The notes beneath the pieces are model-generated. The model saw only the letters and a program-made list of their open reading frames with translations. It did no database searches and had not been told where the DNA came from. A stretch of 64,000 nt of DNA from Halomonas jincaotanensis (GTDB lineage Bacteria; Pseudomonadota; Gammaproteobacteria; Pseudomonadales; Halomonadaceae). The DNA lies in assembly GCF_018448785.1 (NCBI RefSeq), contig NZ_JAHCLU010000022.1:1-64000 (forward strand), read 5' to 3'. Position 1 is the first letter of the stretch; the number at the start of each line of letters is the position of its first letter. The translations under genes and the position numbers were made by a program. This document shows positions 43,490 through 53,049 of this stretch, in pieces.

Positions 43490-44869
43490 ATGAGCTTACG
43501 CGAAAGACTGGGCGGTGAAGGCAGTGCGGAAATGCCCCGCGCTTCCTGGGGACTCAAGGCCTCACGCAGTAGCGGTGAAGCGCTCACGCGCACCGAGCAG
43601 GAGTGCAAGCAGGCGCTGTTCCGCAAGCTGGTCAAGGTGCTGGATCTGTCGTTGCTGGGCAGTCTCGATGAGCGGGAGGCGCGGCTGCAGATCCAGCAGG
43701 TCTGCGAATCGCTCATGGGCGAAGAGGCGCTGCCGTTCAATGCCGCCGTGCGCCAGCGCATCGTCACCGAGCTGCAGGATGAGGTGCTGGGCCTGGGGCC
43801 GCTGGAAGCCCTGCTGGCCGACAAGACGGTCTCGGACATCCTGGTCAACGGCACGACGCCGATCTTCGTCGAGCGCAACGGCAAGCTCGAACAGACCACC
43901 TTGCGCTTCGACAGCGACCGTCACCTGATGACCATCATCGACCGCATCGTCTCGGGGGTAGGGCGGCGCATCGATGAATCCTCGCCGATGGTCGATGCAC
44001 GACTCAAGGACGGCTCGCGCGTCAACGCCATAGTGCCGCCACTGGCCATCGACGGCCCCATGCTGTCGATCCGGCGCTTTGCGGTCGAGCGCCTGACCGT
44101 CGATAACCTCATCGAGACCGGTTCGCTGAATGCCGAAATCGCCCAGCTGCTGGAGGCGGTGGTCAAGTCACGGCTCAACGTGCTGGTGTCGGGGGGAACC
44201 GGCGCCGGCAAGACGACGATGCTGAATATCCTCTCGGGTTTCATTCCGCACCGCGAGCGCATCGTCACCATCGAGGACTCGGCCGAGCTGCAGCTGCAGC
44301 AGCCCCACGTGGTGCGTCTGGAAACCCGGCCGCCGAATATCGAGTCGCGGGGGGAGGTGACTCAGCGGGATCTGGTCCGCAACAGCCTGCGCATGCGCCC
44401 GGATCGCATCATCATCGGTGAGGTGCGTGGCAGCGAAGCCTTCGACATGCTGCAGGCGATGAACACCGGCCACGACGGCTCGTTGACCACCATCCACGCC
44501 AATACGCCGCGGGATGCATTGACGCGGATCGAGAGCATGGTGGCCATGAGCGGCTTCCAGTTGCCCGCCAAGGCGCTGCGCGCCCAGATCGCCTCGGCCA
44601 TCAATGTCGTGTTGCAGGTCGAGCGCCTGGAGGATGGCAAGCGCCGGCTGGTCAGCGTGCAGGAAATCAATGGCCAGGAAGGCGACATCATCACCATGTC
44701 GGAGATCTTCCGCTTCGAGCGCAGCGGGGTCGACGAGGAAGGCAACGTCATCGGCGAGTATACCGCGACCGGCGTGGTGCCGGGCTTCTACGATCACCTG
44801 AAGCGCCGCGGCATGGCGCCGGGCCTCGAGGTGTTCCAGATCGGTGGGGGCCGGCGGTCATGGAGCTGA
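43490..44869 (+). CDS. tadA: Tad secretion ATPase TadA/CpaF
   Basis: A 459-residue hexameric type II/IV secretion ATPase powering pilus extension and retraction. Walker [10 protein letters not shown] is at about 236-244, the Asp box is in [10 protein letters not shown], Walker B is in [12 protein letters not shown], and the His box is in [17 protein letters not shown]. The N-terminal helical domain shows [20 protein letters not shown]. The stop overlaps tadB by ten bases. The 105-bp gap after cpaE shows no terminator. Confidence 0.95.
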   Translation: MSLRERLGGEGSAEMPRASWGLKASRSSGEALTRTEQECKQALFRKLVKVLDLSLLGSLDEREARLQIQQVCESLMGEEALPFNAAVRQRIVTELQDEVLGLGPLEALLADKTVSDILVNGTTPIFVERNGKLEQTTLRFDSDRHLMTIIDRIVSGVGRRIDESSPMVDARLKDGSRVNAIVPPLAIDGPMLSIRRFAVERLTVDNLIETGSLNAEIAQLLEAVVKSRLNVLVSGGTGAGKTTMLNILSGFIPHRERIVTIEDSAELQLQQPHVVRLETRPPNIESRGEVTQRDLVRNSLRMRPDRIIIGEVRGSEAFDMLQAMNTGHDGSLTTIHANTPRDALTRIESMVAMSGFQLPAKALRAQIASAINVVLQVERLEDGKRRLVSVQEINGQEGDIITMSEIFRFERSGVDEEGNVIGEYTATGVVPGFYDHLKRRGMAPGLEVFQIGGGRRSWS

Positions 44870-45855
44870 GCCGCTTCATTCCCGAGCTCTCCGACGGGGC
44901 GATCTTCATCGGCATGGTGTTCATCGCCGCCTTCCTGCTGATGCAGAGCTTCATCGTGCCGGCGTTCGGGGAGAACCGTCAGTCGCGCAAGCGACTCAAG
45001 AAGCGCCTGAATGAGATCTCGCGCGAGCAGGGCCCGCAGCAGGTGTCGTTGGTCAGGAAAAAATACCTGCGCGACCTCGGCCCGCTGGAGCGGGCGCTGG
45101 AATCGCTACCGGGCATGCAGCGCCTCGAGCGCCTGGTCGAACAGGCGGGCAAGGAAACACCGGCCTACCGCGTCGTGCTGTTTGCCGTCTGCCTGGGGGG
45201 CATTGCAGGGGTCACGGGATTTCACCTGCTGCCGAATCCGATGTTCGGGATCCTGCTCGGGCTGGCGGTGTGGGCTTTTCCCTTCATGCGCCTGCTGAGG
45301 GCACGCAGCCAGCGCCTGGCCAAGTTCGAGGAGCAGCTCCCCGAAGCGCTGATCGTGATGTCGCGGGCGCTGCGCGCCGGGCACCCGTTCAGCGATGCAA
45401 TGCGCTTGGTCGCCGACGAGATGGCCGAGCCGGTCGCCGGGGAGTTTCGCACCACCTTCATGGAGATCAACTATGGCGGTGACGTGCGCAGCGCCATGAA
45501 CGGACTGCTCGACCGTGTCGAGAGCGTCACGGTGATGGTGTTCGTGACCTCGGTGCTGATCCAGAAGGAGACCGGCGGCAATCTGGCCGAGCTGCTCGAC
45601 GGCCTGGCCGCGGTGATCCGCGATCGGTTCCGCTTCCATCGCAAGCTGCGCACGCTGTCGGCCCAGGGAAAGATGGCCGCCTGGATACTCTCGCTGCTGC
45701 CGTTCGCGCTCGCGACGGTGCTGTCGTTGGTCAACCCCGATTTCATTCCCATGCTCACCCAGGACCCCACCGGCCGCCAATTGGTCATGGTGGCATTCGT
45801 GCTGATGATCATCGGCATTTTCTGGATGCGCAAGATTGTGCATATCGATGTATGA
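44860..45855 (+). CDS. tadB: Tad platform protein TadB
   Basis: A 331-residue inner-membrane platform protein of the type II secretion GspF family. Hydrophobic segments are at about 16-36, 102-150 and 265-325. The conserved T2SSF core is [26 protein letters not shown]. It overlaps tadA by ten bases and is followed 12 bp later by tadC, its usual partner in the platform. Confidence 0.93.
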   Translation: MELSRFIPELSDGAIFIGMVFIAAFLLMQSFIVPAFGENRQSRKRLKKRLNEISREQGPQQVSLVRKKYLRDLGPLERALESLPGMQRLERLVEQAGKETPAYRVVLFAVCLGGIAGVTGFHLLPNPMFGILLGLAVWAFPFMRLLRARSQRLAKFEEQLPEALIVMSRALRAGHPFSDAMRLVADEMAEPVAGEFRTTFMEINYGGDVRSAMNGLLDRVESVTVMVFVTSVLIQKETGGNLAELLDGLAAVIRDRFRFHRKLRTLSAQGKMAAWILSLLPFALATVLSLVNPDFIPMLTQDPTGRQLVMVAFVLMIIGIFWMRKIVHIDV

Positions 45856-45867
45856 GGAGCGCCTGAC

Positions 45868-46863
45868 ATGGATGCGCTGATGCCCGTGATGACTTGGCTC
45901 GACGAACGAATCGCCGACCCGCAGATGGTACAGATGGCCTTTGCCGTGCTGCTGGGCCTGACCATCTTCGCCTTGATGATCGCCCTGCTGTTGCTGGTCG
46001 TGGGCCTGTCCGACCCCTTGCGACGGCGGCTGCGGGGGCTGGAAGCCGAAACGGCAGCGGCCTCGGCCGGTGGGGGCGGGGGTGCCTCCAAGCCGACGGG
46101 GGCGGTGTTCGGCCAGTGGCTGGGGCCGATGGGCGAACGCCTGGTCCCCACCGAAGAAGACGCCAGGAACCGCATCGCTCAGCGGCTGCGGCGTGCCGGC
46201 AAGCGCTCGCCCGGCGCCCTGAACGTCTTCTACGGGACGCGGCTGGCAATGACGGTCGTTCCGCCCTTGTTGATGATGGGAGTGGTGCTGCCCTTCGTGC
46301 GGGTGCCTGTCGCGACGAGCATCATCCTGTTGGTGGCGACGGCGCTCGCCGGATACCTGCTCCCGACCTTCTGGCTCGAGCGGGCGCTGAAGCAGCGTAC
46401 CCGCCTGCTGCGACGCGGCTTGCCGGACGCCCTGGACCTGCTGGTGGTATGCACCGAGGCGGGGCTGGGGCTGGGCGCCGCCATCCAGCGCGTCGCCGGC
46501 GACCTGGAAGTCAGCCATCCGGAGCTTGCCGACGAACTGAACATGTTCAGCATGCAGACCCGCGCCGGCATGGATCACAAGGCGGCGCTGCGCGACCTGG
46601 AAGAGCGTACCGGGGTCGATGACATTCGCGGCCTGGTGACGACGTTGCTGCAGAGCATGCGCTTCGGCACCAGTATCGCCGCCACCCTGCGCCTCTATGC
46701 CGTGGAGCTTCGCGACAAGCGCACCCAGGAGGCCGAGGAATTGGCGGCCAAGGTCAGTACCAAGATGCTGTTCCCGCTGATCTTCTGTGTTTTCCCCAGT
46801 TTTTTCGTGGTGGCCATCGGGCCGCCGCTGCTCGGCGCCATGAGGGCATTGGCGGGTAATTGA
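45868..46863 (+). CDS. tadC: Tad platform protein TadC
   Basis: The second GspF-type platform protein, 331 residues, with GGAGCGCC before the ATG. Membrane segments are near 30-50, 130-175 and 300-325. The T2SSF core is LRRGLPDALDLLVVCTEAGLGLGAAIQRVA, followed by LSMQTRAGMDHKAALRDL-type helices. TadB and TadC presumably form a heteromeric rotor for TadA; this is from family knowledge. Confidence 0.93.
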   Translation: MDALMPVMTWLDERIADPQMVQMAFAVLLGLTIFALMIALLLLVVGLSDPLRRRLRGLEAETAAASAGGGGGASKPTGAVFGQWLGPMGERLVPTEEDARNRIAQRLRRAGKRSPGALNVFYGTRLAMTVVPPLLMMGVVLPFVRVPVATSIILLVATALAGYLLPTFWLERALKQRTRLLRRGLPDALDLLVVCTEAGLGLGAAIQRVAGDLEVSHPELADELNMFSMQTRAGMDHKAALRDLEERTGVDDIRGLVTTLLQSMRFGTSIAATLRLYAVELRDKRTQEAEELAAKVSTKMLFPLIFCVFPSFFVVAIGPPLLGAMRALAGN

Positions 46864-46911
46864 TCACAACAAGAAGCATTCACTTACGCAAGGTACCCGG
46901 GAGGGTTCGTC

Positions 46912-47856
46912 ATGTCTCATCTGCATCGCACTACCAAGCTGTTCGCCGTCGTTCTGTGTGTCGTGGTGCTGGGCGGTTGTGCCAGCAACTCGCGAAATGG
47001 CGCCGGCAATGATTACGGCGTCCTCGACGATGGCGGCTCCAATGCTGCCTACAGCACGGCCTTTCCTGTCGTCTCGCCTGCCGAGGCCTACCAGAACGGC
47101 GAGGCGGCCATTCGTTCCGGCGACGATGACAGGGCACTGTTCGAATACCTGCGCGGCCTGAAACTGGAGAAACGTCCCCAGGCAGAGCCGCTATACCGCA
47201 TCGGCACCATTCACCATGGTCGCGGGAATCATCAGCTGGCCAGCCTGGCGTATCGCTGGGCGCTGGATCTCGAGTCACGACACAGCGGCGCCGGGACGGG
47301 ACTTGGCATCGTGCTGCTGCAGCAGCGCAAGCACGACGAGGCCGAGAGGCAGTTGCGGCCCATCGCGGCGCGCGGCGACGCGCCGTGGCAGGCCCACAAT
47401 GCGCTGGGGGTGATTGCCGATATGCAGGGCAAGCACGACGAGGCATCCGAGCATTTCCGCCGCGCCCTGGCGGTCAGCCCCGGCATGCCACGCGTGCTCA
47501 ATAACCTCGGCTACTCGCGGTACCTGGCGGGTGATTGGTCGGGAGCCCGCAAGTCGTTGCGCGAGGCGGTCAGTGTCAATCCGCGTTACGAGCTGGCCTG
47601 GCGCAACCTGGGATTGGTCTATGCCCGCGAAGGCGATTACGAATTCGCCGTCGAGGCGGTAGGGCGAAATGGCGACCGTGCCAAGGCCTATAACGACATT
47701 GGTTATATCTCGATGCTGGAAGGGCGCTTCGAGCAGGCAATGAGCCTTTACCAGGAAGCCATGCGCCTGTCGCCGGCCTATTACGTCACGGCCAGCGAGA
47801 ATGCCCGCAGCCTGGATAACATGATGCGCCGCCAAGGCGGGCCGGTCGTCAATTAG
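46912..47856 (+). CDS. tadD: TPR lipoprotein TadD
   Basis: A 314-residue lipoprotein with GGGAGGG upstream. The signal peptide KLFAVVLCVVVLGGC ends in a lipobox. TPR-type helix pairs run from about residue 60 to 300, including PLYRIGTIHHGRGNHQLASLAYRWAL and RVLNNLGYSRYLAGDWSGARKSLREAV. TadD acts as an outer-membrane pilotin-like factor in Tad systems. It precedes tadE by 25 bp. Confidence 0.9.
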   Translation: MSHLHRTTKLFAVVLCVVVLGGCASNSRNGAGNDYGVLDDGGSNAAYSTAFPVVSPAEAYQNGEAAIRSGDDDRALFEYLRGLKLEKRPQAEPLYRIGTIHHGRGNHQLASLAYRWALDLESRHSGAGTGLGIVLLQQRKHDEAERQLRPIAARGDAPWQAHNALGVIADMQGKHDEASEHFRRALAVSPGMPRVLNNLGYSRYLAGDWSGARKSLREAVSVNPRYELAWRNLGLVYAREGDYEFAVEAVGRNGDRAKAYNDIGYISMLEGRFEQAMSLYQEAMRLSPAYYVTASENARSLDNMMRRQGGPVVN

Positions 47857-47881
47857 CCGTGGCGCACAAGGAGATATCACC

Positions 47882-48337
47882 ATGAAGATGGGGCGTTCGT
47901 TGCACAGGCAGAAGGGTTCCGAATTGGTGGAGTTCGCCATCTCGGCCACCGTGCTCTTCCTGCTGTTGTTCGGCATCATCGAGTTCAGCGTCGCCCTGTT
48001 CGACAAGGCGACACTGACCAATGCCAGCCGCGAGGGGGCGCGGACCGGGATTCTCTATCGTCCCGCAGATCCAGTCCTTGATACTCGCAACCTCCCGGAA
48101 GAGGATGCTGCTATCAAACAGGCGGTGCGTAATTACGCTGAAAAATATCTGATCTCGTTGGGGGGGCCGGCCCAGATGGATATCGACATTGATCGTTCAG
48201 ATCCCGATATGTCGCCTGGTAGTTATGTCACTGTCGTGGTGGATTATCCCTACCAATATCTCGTGTTACCGGGCTTTATCGGTGACCTAGGGGGTGTGCT
48301 GAATTTGTCTGCCACCACTGTAATGAGAGCGGAATGA
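47882..48337 (+). CDS. tadE: TadE-like pseudopilin
   Basis: A 151-residue minor pilin with the leader MKMGRSLHRQKG ending before SELVEFAI, giving E at +5 and F at +6 of the processing site. One long N-terminal helix (AISATVLFLLLFGIIEFSVALF) is followed by a globular part. It overlaps the next gene by four bases (ATGA) and is probably cleaved by CpaA. Confidence 0.9.
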   Translation: MKMGRSLHRQKGSELVEFAISATVLFLLLFGIIEFSVALFDKATLTNASREGARTGILYRPADPVLDTRNLPEEDAAIKQAVRNYAEKYLISLGGPAQMDIDIDRSDPDMSPGSYVTVVVDYPYQYLVLPGFIGDLGGVLNLSATTVMRAE

Positions 48338-49626
48338 ACATGAAACTATCTCTATCCAATACCCGTAGCCGTTTCGGCTCTCCCCGCCGCCAAGGTGGCG
48401 TCTCGATGGTGTTGTTGGCGGTCTCGCTGTTTATGTTGCTTGGCTTTACAGCCCTGGCAGTGGATGGCGGAAATCTCTATGTGGCCCGCAACGAGCTGCA
48501 GAACGCCGCCGATGCCGGGGCGCTGGCCGGGGCTCGCTTTCTGTATACAAATGATGGCAGTGCTGGAAATCCAGCCTATTACACTTACGCGAAGGAAGCT
48601 GTTGAGAAAAATTATAGCCAGAATACGCCCGTCGAAGACCTTGAAATAACACCTGGCCACTGGAGCTTCGGCTTGATGCCTGGTTCTTCGCCTGGTTTTA
48701 CTCCATATAACGGAGGAATTTGGAGCGCGCCTATTTTAACCGGTGCTTCTACTGAAGAACTGGACAACGACCCTACTTTTATCAATGCCGTGAAAGTGGT
48801 CGCCGCTAGGAGCGATATAAAAGTGCAGACATTCTTTGGTAGCACACTCGGCCTTGACCCTTACGAAGCTTCGGCAAATGCAGTGGCCTATATCGGCTTT
48901 GCCGGGGCGTTGAGGCCGGAGGATACCGACCAGCCGATCGCCATGTGCAAGCAGGCTCTCATGGATGGCGAGGAATATTCCTGTGACGTGGGGCGTTTTA
49001 TCCCCGAGGGCGACCAGACCGGTGGTTGGACAAACTTTGAACACGACGATAGCGGGGCGAGTAGCGCTAGCGAACTCAAGGACTTGATCTGCGGCGAAGG
49101 CAATCCCGACGAGTTGCGCTTTGGAGAGGACATTGCCACTAACAATGGTCAGGTCCAGGCAGCTTTCAAGGCACTGTACGACTGTTGGGAGCAGGAAACC
49201 GACAAGGAACGGCTATGGAGTCTGACGCTACCGGTGGTCGACTGCGAGGATGGCATCGCACCGAGCAACCCACTGGTCGGAGCCGTGGATCTCAATATTG
49301 CCTGGATCGTCGATCAGGACAACAAGATTGATGACGATGCGCCTCAGCAGATGGAGCTGCCCCCGGAAGACAGTGATGGCGTATCGCCCGGCACCTGGAG
49401 CAATGCCGACGCTGACGGGGTGACGCGTTGGGACGATTTCGTGGCCTCGATGAATATTCGTGATTCCGATGGCAGCCTGGCCGAGTGGAGTAGCGATCCT
49501 CAGGAAAGCGGCTGGCGTCAGAAGAGTATCTATTTCCTGCCAAGCTGTTCCTACCATGAGCCCAAGGGCCAGACGGGCGGAGAGAACTTCGGCATCCTGG
49601 CGCGTATTCCGGTACTGGTGGACTAG
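48334..49626 (+). CDS. TadG-like pilus-associated protein
   Basis: A 430-residue protein with one N-terminal membrane helix (SMVLLAVSLFMLLGFTALAVD) and the TadG/Tad_N pattern GGNLYVARNELQNAADAGALAGARFL. The rest is an acidic extracytoplasmic domain with paired cysteines (CKQALMDGEEYSCD and CEDGI...SC). There is no C-terminal von Willebrand factor A domain with a MIDAS motif, unlike many TadG proteins, so it is a short TadG. AT-richness rises in 48550-48850 relative to the rest of the locus. Confidence 0.85.
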   Translation: MNMKLSLSNTRSRFGSPRRQGGVSMVLLAVSLFMLLGFTALAVDGGNLYVARNELQNAADAGALAGARFLYTNDGSAGNPAYYTYAKEAVEKNYSQNTPVEDLEITPGHWSFGLMPGSSPGFTPYNGGIWSAPILTGASTEELDNDPTFINAVKVVAARSDIKVQTFFGSTLGLDPYEASANAVAYIGFAGALRPEDTDQPIAMCKQALMDGEEYSCDVGRFIPEGDQTGGWTNFEHDDSGASSASELKDLICGEGNPDELRFGEDIATNNGQVQAAFKALYDCWEQETDKERLWSLTLPVVDCEDGIAPSNPLVGAVDLNIAWIVDQDNKIDDDAPQQMELPPEDSDGVSPGTWSNADADGVTRWDDFVASMNIRDSDGSLAEWSSDPQESGWRQKSIYFLPSCSYHEPKGQTGGENFGILARIPVLVD

Positions 49627-49627
49627 C

Positions 49628-49650
49628 GAATCGGCCTTCCTGGCCGATTC
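49628..49650. terminator. Bidirectional terminator at the end of the tad locus
   Basis: GAATCGGCC/GGCCGATTC stem around TTCCT, followed by TCTCTC. It sits between the convergent tadG-like and AraC-type genes. The T tract is weak. Confidence 0.55.
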
Positions 49651-49652
49651 TC

Positions 49653-50570
49653 TCAGGAGCGATAGGGGGGAATATCGGGTTCAGGGACCTCGGGGCGTAC
49701 CACGGATTTTATGTCGTCATCCTTGGGGGTGGGTTTTGGCGGAGTCGAACGCGAAAAAGACGAGTCGGTCATGTTCACCCGGTAGCGCGAGGGTGGCTGA
49801 CCCACATAGCGCTGAAAGGTGCGGGTAAAATAGGACAGGTCGCTGAAGCCCACCGTAAAGCAGACGTCGGTGATCGACACCTTGGGGTTGGCCAGCAACC
49901 GCTTGGCCTCGGTGATGCGGCGGTGTAGCACGTAATCCTGAAAGGTGCTGCCGGTGAGGCGCTTGAACAGGCGACTGAACTGGAAGGTGCTGAGGTTGCA
50001 GCTGTCAGCCACCTCCGACTGGGCGATCTTGCGATGCAGGTTCTTGTCGATAAAGGTAAGGGCACGGTCGATATGCGCCTGACCGCTTTCCGGTGGGGGA
50101 GAACGCAGGCGCGCTTCATGGGGGATCGCATTCTGGCTATCCAGCGAACTGAACGGCTCAGGGTGCCCATGGGAGGGGGATGGATTTCCCGACAGCCTGG
50201 CGTCACGCAGGGATTCCAGCACGGCAAGAAAGCGTGGCATATCGATGGGGTGAACGAAGTAATCCCAGACGCGGCAGCGAAAGGCCCAGACGGCAAGGTG
50301 CTCGGAGTGCGCCTGGGTGATCATCAGCAGCGGCACCGAGGCGACACGCTGCTTGGCATGGCGCAAGTCAGTGAGTCCTTGCTGATCCGGGTAGTCGAAC
50401 TGGAAGCACGCGGCGATAGGCGGGCCTGCCTCCATGATGGGAATGGGATCCTCGCCGGCCGGCACTACCTTAACTCTATAGCCCTGTTTTCGCATGACTT
50501 TCACGTAATCATCGTCATTAGCTTGCTGTAGGTTTCTGACGACAATCAAGACATAATCATGGCATTGCAT
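49653..50570 (-). CDS. AraC-family regulator with a degenerate receiver domain
   Basis: A 305-residue protein with GGGAGG before the ATG. Residues about 5-125 have the alternation of a receiver (YVLIVVRN, CFQFDYPDQQGLTDLRH, VPLLMITQAH, VWDYFVHPIDMPRFLAVLESL), but the acidic pocket after strand 1 is missing, the loop around D59 is short, and the conserved lysine is histidine (HPID). Phosphorylation is therefore doubtful. Two AraC helix-turn-helix units fill about 165-270, with IAQSEVADSCNLSTFQFSRLFKRLTG and SITDVCFTVGFSDLSYFTRTFQRYVG. Convergence with tad suggests, but does not prove, control of the pilus. Confidence 0.85.
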   Translation of the reverse strand: MQCHDYVLIVVRNLQQANDDDYVKVMRKQGYRVKVVPAGEDPIPIMEAGPPIAACFQFDYPDQQGLTDLRHAKQRVASVPLLMITQAHSEHLAVWAFRCRVWDYFVHPIDMPRFLAVLESLRDARLSGNPSPSHGHPEPFSSLDSQNAIPHEARLRSPPPESGQAHIDRALTFIDKNLHRKIAQSEVADSCNLSTFQFSRLFKRLTGSTFQDYVLHRRITEAKRLLANPKVSITDVCFTVGFSDLSYFTRTFQRYVGQPPSRYRVNMTDSSFSRSTPPKPTPKDDDIKSVVRPEVPEPDIPPYRS

Positions 50571-50909
50571 TCGACCTCCCTCACGGTTTCTTGCTTCCGT
50601 TATTATTCAACTTATTGTTTTTATTTATATTTACTGGCAGGGTTGGATGGCTTACATGGCATTAAAGTTGCTTAATTTTCTATATATTATAGTAGGCATT
50701 CTTGTTATTTTCTGGCAAGGCATATCGCCCTTTGTTTTCTGAAAAATAATTCAAAGGCATGAGGTCTTCCTCCCTTAAGACGTGAGGCGCGTATCACAGT
50801 CGCTCATGCAAGCCCGCCAATTAAGGCTGCATCGTCCTCTGATGGTGGCCTCTCGCTATTCTGATAGACTTCCTGCCGCTTTCCTCGACAACCCCGATGG
50901 TGACGAAGC
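50571..50909. other. AT-rich upstream region of the AraC gene
   Basis: No gene is seen. Bases 50580-50760 are unusually AT-rich for this window and contain a short palindrome, CTATA-TAT-TATAG, at 50680-50692 that could be part of a promoter or operator for the AraC-type gene. The remainder shows nothing. Confidence 0.4.
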
Positions 50910-52091
50910 ATGACCTCCCAACTCGATGTCGTGGTGATCGGCGCTGGTGCGGCCGGCCTGATGTGTGCGCTGACGGCCGGCTATGCGGGCCGGCGCGTGC
51001 TGGTGCTGGATCATGCCAACAAGGCCGGCAAGAAGATTCTGATGTCTGGAGGGGGGCGCTGTAATTTCACTAACTTGGCCACCGAGCCGGCGAATTTTTT
51101 CTCGGCCAATCCCCATTTCGCAATCTCGGCGCTCAAGCGCTATCGGCCGGAGCATTTCGTCGAACTGGTCGAGCGTCACGGCGTCGACTATGTGGAAAAG
51201 GCGCCAGGTCAGCTCTTCTGTGCGGACTCGGCCAAGGCGTTATTGAATGTCTTGCTGACCGAGTGTCAGTGGGCCGGTGTCGACATCCGCCTCAAGACGG
51301 TGGTGGAGCGCATCGAGCAAGCGGGCGAAGGCATGCGCCTGGCAACATCGTCGGGACGTATCGATACCGGGGCCGTCGTGGTGGCGACCGGGGGCCTGTC
51401 GATTCCTTCCATGGGCGCGAGCGGCTTCGGCTATGACATCGCCCGCCAGTTCGGGTTGGAAGTCAGCGAGACTCGTCCCGCATTGGTGCCCTTTACCCTC
51501 ACCTCTCAGTGGAAGTCGCGCGTGGCGGATCTGGCGGGTGTCAGTTGCGATGTCAGCGTGAGTTGTCGAAACCGCGACTACCATGAGCCAATGTTGTTTA
51601 CGCATCGGGGGCTGTCGGGCCCGGCGATGCTGCAGATATCGAGTGTCTGGATGCCTGGCGATGAACTCACCATCGACTTGTTGCCCGGTATCGATGTTTA
51701 CTCGGCGCTGACAGCGGCGCGTCGCCAAACGCCCAGGCGCCGCCTCTCGGGCTGGCTTGCCGAGCAGTTGCCCAAGCGGCTCGCCCAGGCATTGATCGAG
51801 TGGTACGGGGCCGACGGCATGCTGGCCGAGCGCTCCAATCATGAGCTTTTCGCATGGGCCGAGCGGCTGAAGGCCTGGCGTCTCAAACCTGCCGGAACGG
51901 AGGGGTGGCGAACCGCCGAAGTCACGATGGGAGGGATCGATACGCGAGCGATCTCATCGCGGAGCTTTGAAGTCGTGTCGCTGCCCCCATTACGTTTCAT
52001 TGGCGAGGTGCTGGATGTCACCGGCGAACTCGGCGGGCACAACTTCCAATGGGCCTGGGCATCGGGGGTCGCGTGTGGGGAGTCGCTATAA
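50910..52091 (+). CDS. HI0933/YhiN-family flavoprotein
   Basis: A 393-residue NAD(P)/FAD-dependent oxidoreductase of the BaiN/HI0933 family. The dinucleotide motif VVVIGAGAAGLMCAL is at 8-22, LDHANKAGKKILMSGGGRCNFTN at about 33-55, and a central substrate domain precedes the second FAD block ending GELGGHNFQWAWASGVACG at 375-390. Family members include 7-dehydrogenating bile-acid enzymes, but most are uncharacterised. It is monocistronic; no partner gene is adjacent. Confidence 0.9.
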   Translation: MTSQLDVVVIGAGAAGLMCALTAGYAGRRVLVLDHANKAGKKILMSGGGRCNFTNLATEPANFFSANPHFAISALKRYRPEHFVELVERHGVDYVEKAPGQLFCADSAKALLNVLLTECQWAGVDIRLKTVVERIEQAGEGMRLATSSGRIDTGAVVVATGGLSIPSMGASGFGYDIARQFGLEVSETRPALVPFTLTSQWKSRVADLAGVSCDVSVSCRNRDYHEPMLFTHRGLSGPAMLQISSVWMPGDELTIDLLPGIDVYSALTAARRQTPRRRLSGWLAEQLPKRLAQALIEWYGADGMLAERSNHELFAWAERLKAWRLKPAGTEGWRTAEVTMGGIDTRAISSRSFEVVSLPPLRFIGEVLDVTGELGGHNFQWAWASGVACGESL

Positions 52092-52350
52092 TTATTTTTG
52101 CCGTTCTACAGCCTTTGGGTGTTCTACCGCACGGAAAATAGGGCGACGATGTCTTATACTTTGGTGGATGTAATAAAAAGTGTCGCCACGACAAGGAAGT
52201 ACGCGCTGTCATCGTGGGGCTGGCGCTTCTACATCACTGGCGAAAGCAGCATTAAGCCTCTGAGGTGATGTTCGGAGGTAATGTGTGCTAGATAGCGCCT
52301 TTACTTGAGTGTAATTCCACTTGAGTTAGTTCATGACAAGGAGATATTAG

Positions 52351-52887
52351 ATGAGCGCTGAAAGGTCCAAGACAGACGTCAATCAGGCTACCGAGCAAGC
52401 CACCGAGCAGTTCGACAAATCCGTCGCCGAGCCGGCGCGCGCCTACGGGGCACTGACCACCGATTATTTTGAGCAATTGTTCTCGGCACAGTTCGATGCC
52501 GTTCGCGCCTTTGCAGACACCAGTTTGGCGCAATCCCGCTCCTGGCTCGAGGTCAAGGATGCAGACAGTCTTCGCCAGGTGATCGAGGAGCAGCAGAAGG
52601 CCGTCCAGGAGATGAGTGAGCGATTGAAGGAAGACGCTGACAAGATCCGGTCGTTGAGCCAGGATTACCTGAAGGAGACTCAGCAGCTGACGATGGAGAG
52701 TATGCAGACGGGCCGCAAGCAGCTCGAGGAAAACATGCAGAAGGGCCAGAAGCAGTTTCAGGACAACCTTCAGAAGGGTCAGGATCAAGTAGAAGATAGC
52801 CTTCAGAAGGGTAAGGAAGACACTGATAATACTCAGCAGAAAAGCCAGCAGCAGACCGACAAGAGCAAGAAGTCGACCAGCAGCTAG
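52351..52887 (+). CDS. Phasin, PHA granule-associated protein
   Basis: A 178-residue phasin-family protein, ATG after CAAGGAGATATTAG. The core helical region is residues about 25-110 (TTDYFEQLFSAQFDAVRAFADTS, then SLRQVIEEQQKAVQEMSERL). The tail (115-158) is four consecutive 11-residue repeats ending in a low-complexity Q/K/S segment. Phasins coat polyhydroxyalkanoate granules. No PHA synthase gene is adjacent, so it is an isolated phasin. A strong terminator follows. Confidence 0.88.
   Translation: MSAERSKTDVNQATEQATEQFDKSVAEPARAYGALTTDYFEQLFSAQFDAVRAFADTSLAQSRSWLEVKDADSLRQVIEEQQKAVQEMSERLKEDADKIRSLSQDYLKETQQLTMESMQTGRKQLEENMQKGQKQFQDNLQKGQDQVEDSLQKGKEDTDNTQQKSQQQTDKSKKSTSS
52693..52824 (+). 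repeat. Four 33-bp (11-residue) repeats in the phasin tail
   Basis: Consecutive units MESMQTGRKQL, EENMQKGQKQF, QDNLQKGQDQV and EDSLQKGKEDT. The common core is x(3)[ML]QKG. Hendecads form right-handed coiled coils, so the tail may be a fibre-like extension or oligomerisation segment. Confidence 0.8.
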
Positions 52888-52922
52888 GACAAGTGACTCG
52901 TTGACTCGAGCTCGATGCTTGC

Positions 52923-52954
52923 AGGGCCGCCTTCCCCAGGAAGGCGGCCCTTTT
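52923..52954 (+). terminator. Terminator after the phasin gene
   Basis: A 13-bp GC stem AGGGCCGCCTTCC / GGAAGGCGGCCCT with a CCA loop, followed by TTTT. Strong terminator. Confidence 0.9.
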
Positions 52955-53049
52955 GATGTGTATGTGCCACTAGATGTTTCGGCCTTGATGAGGCAGAGGC
53001 GGCAACGTCGAGTCGTGAGAAGATCGCAGTGGGAGCGTCAAAGAGTGAA

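Noticed and set aside
45106..46578. 490-codon antisense frame opposite tadB and tadC
   Set aside because: Shadow frame with a His/Gln-rich composition and no start signal.
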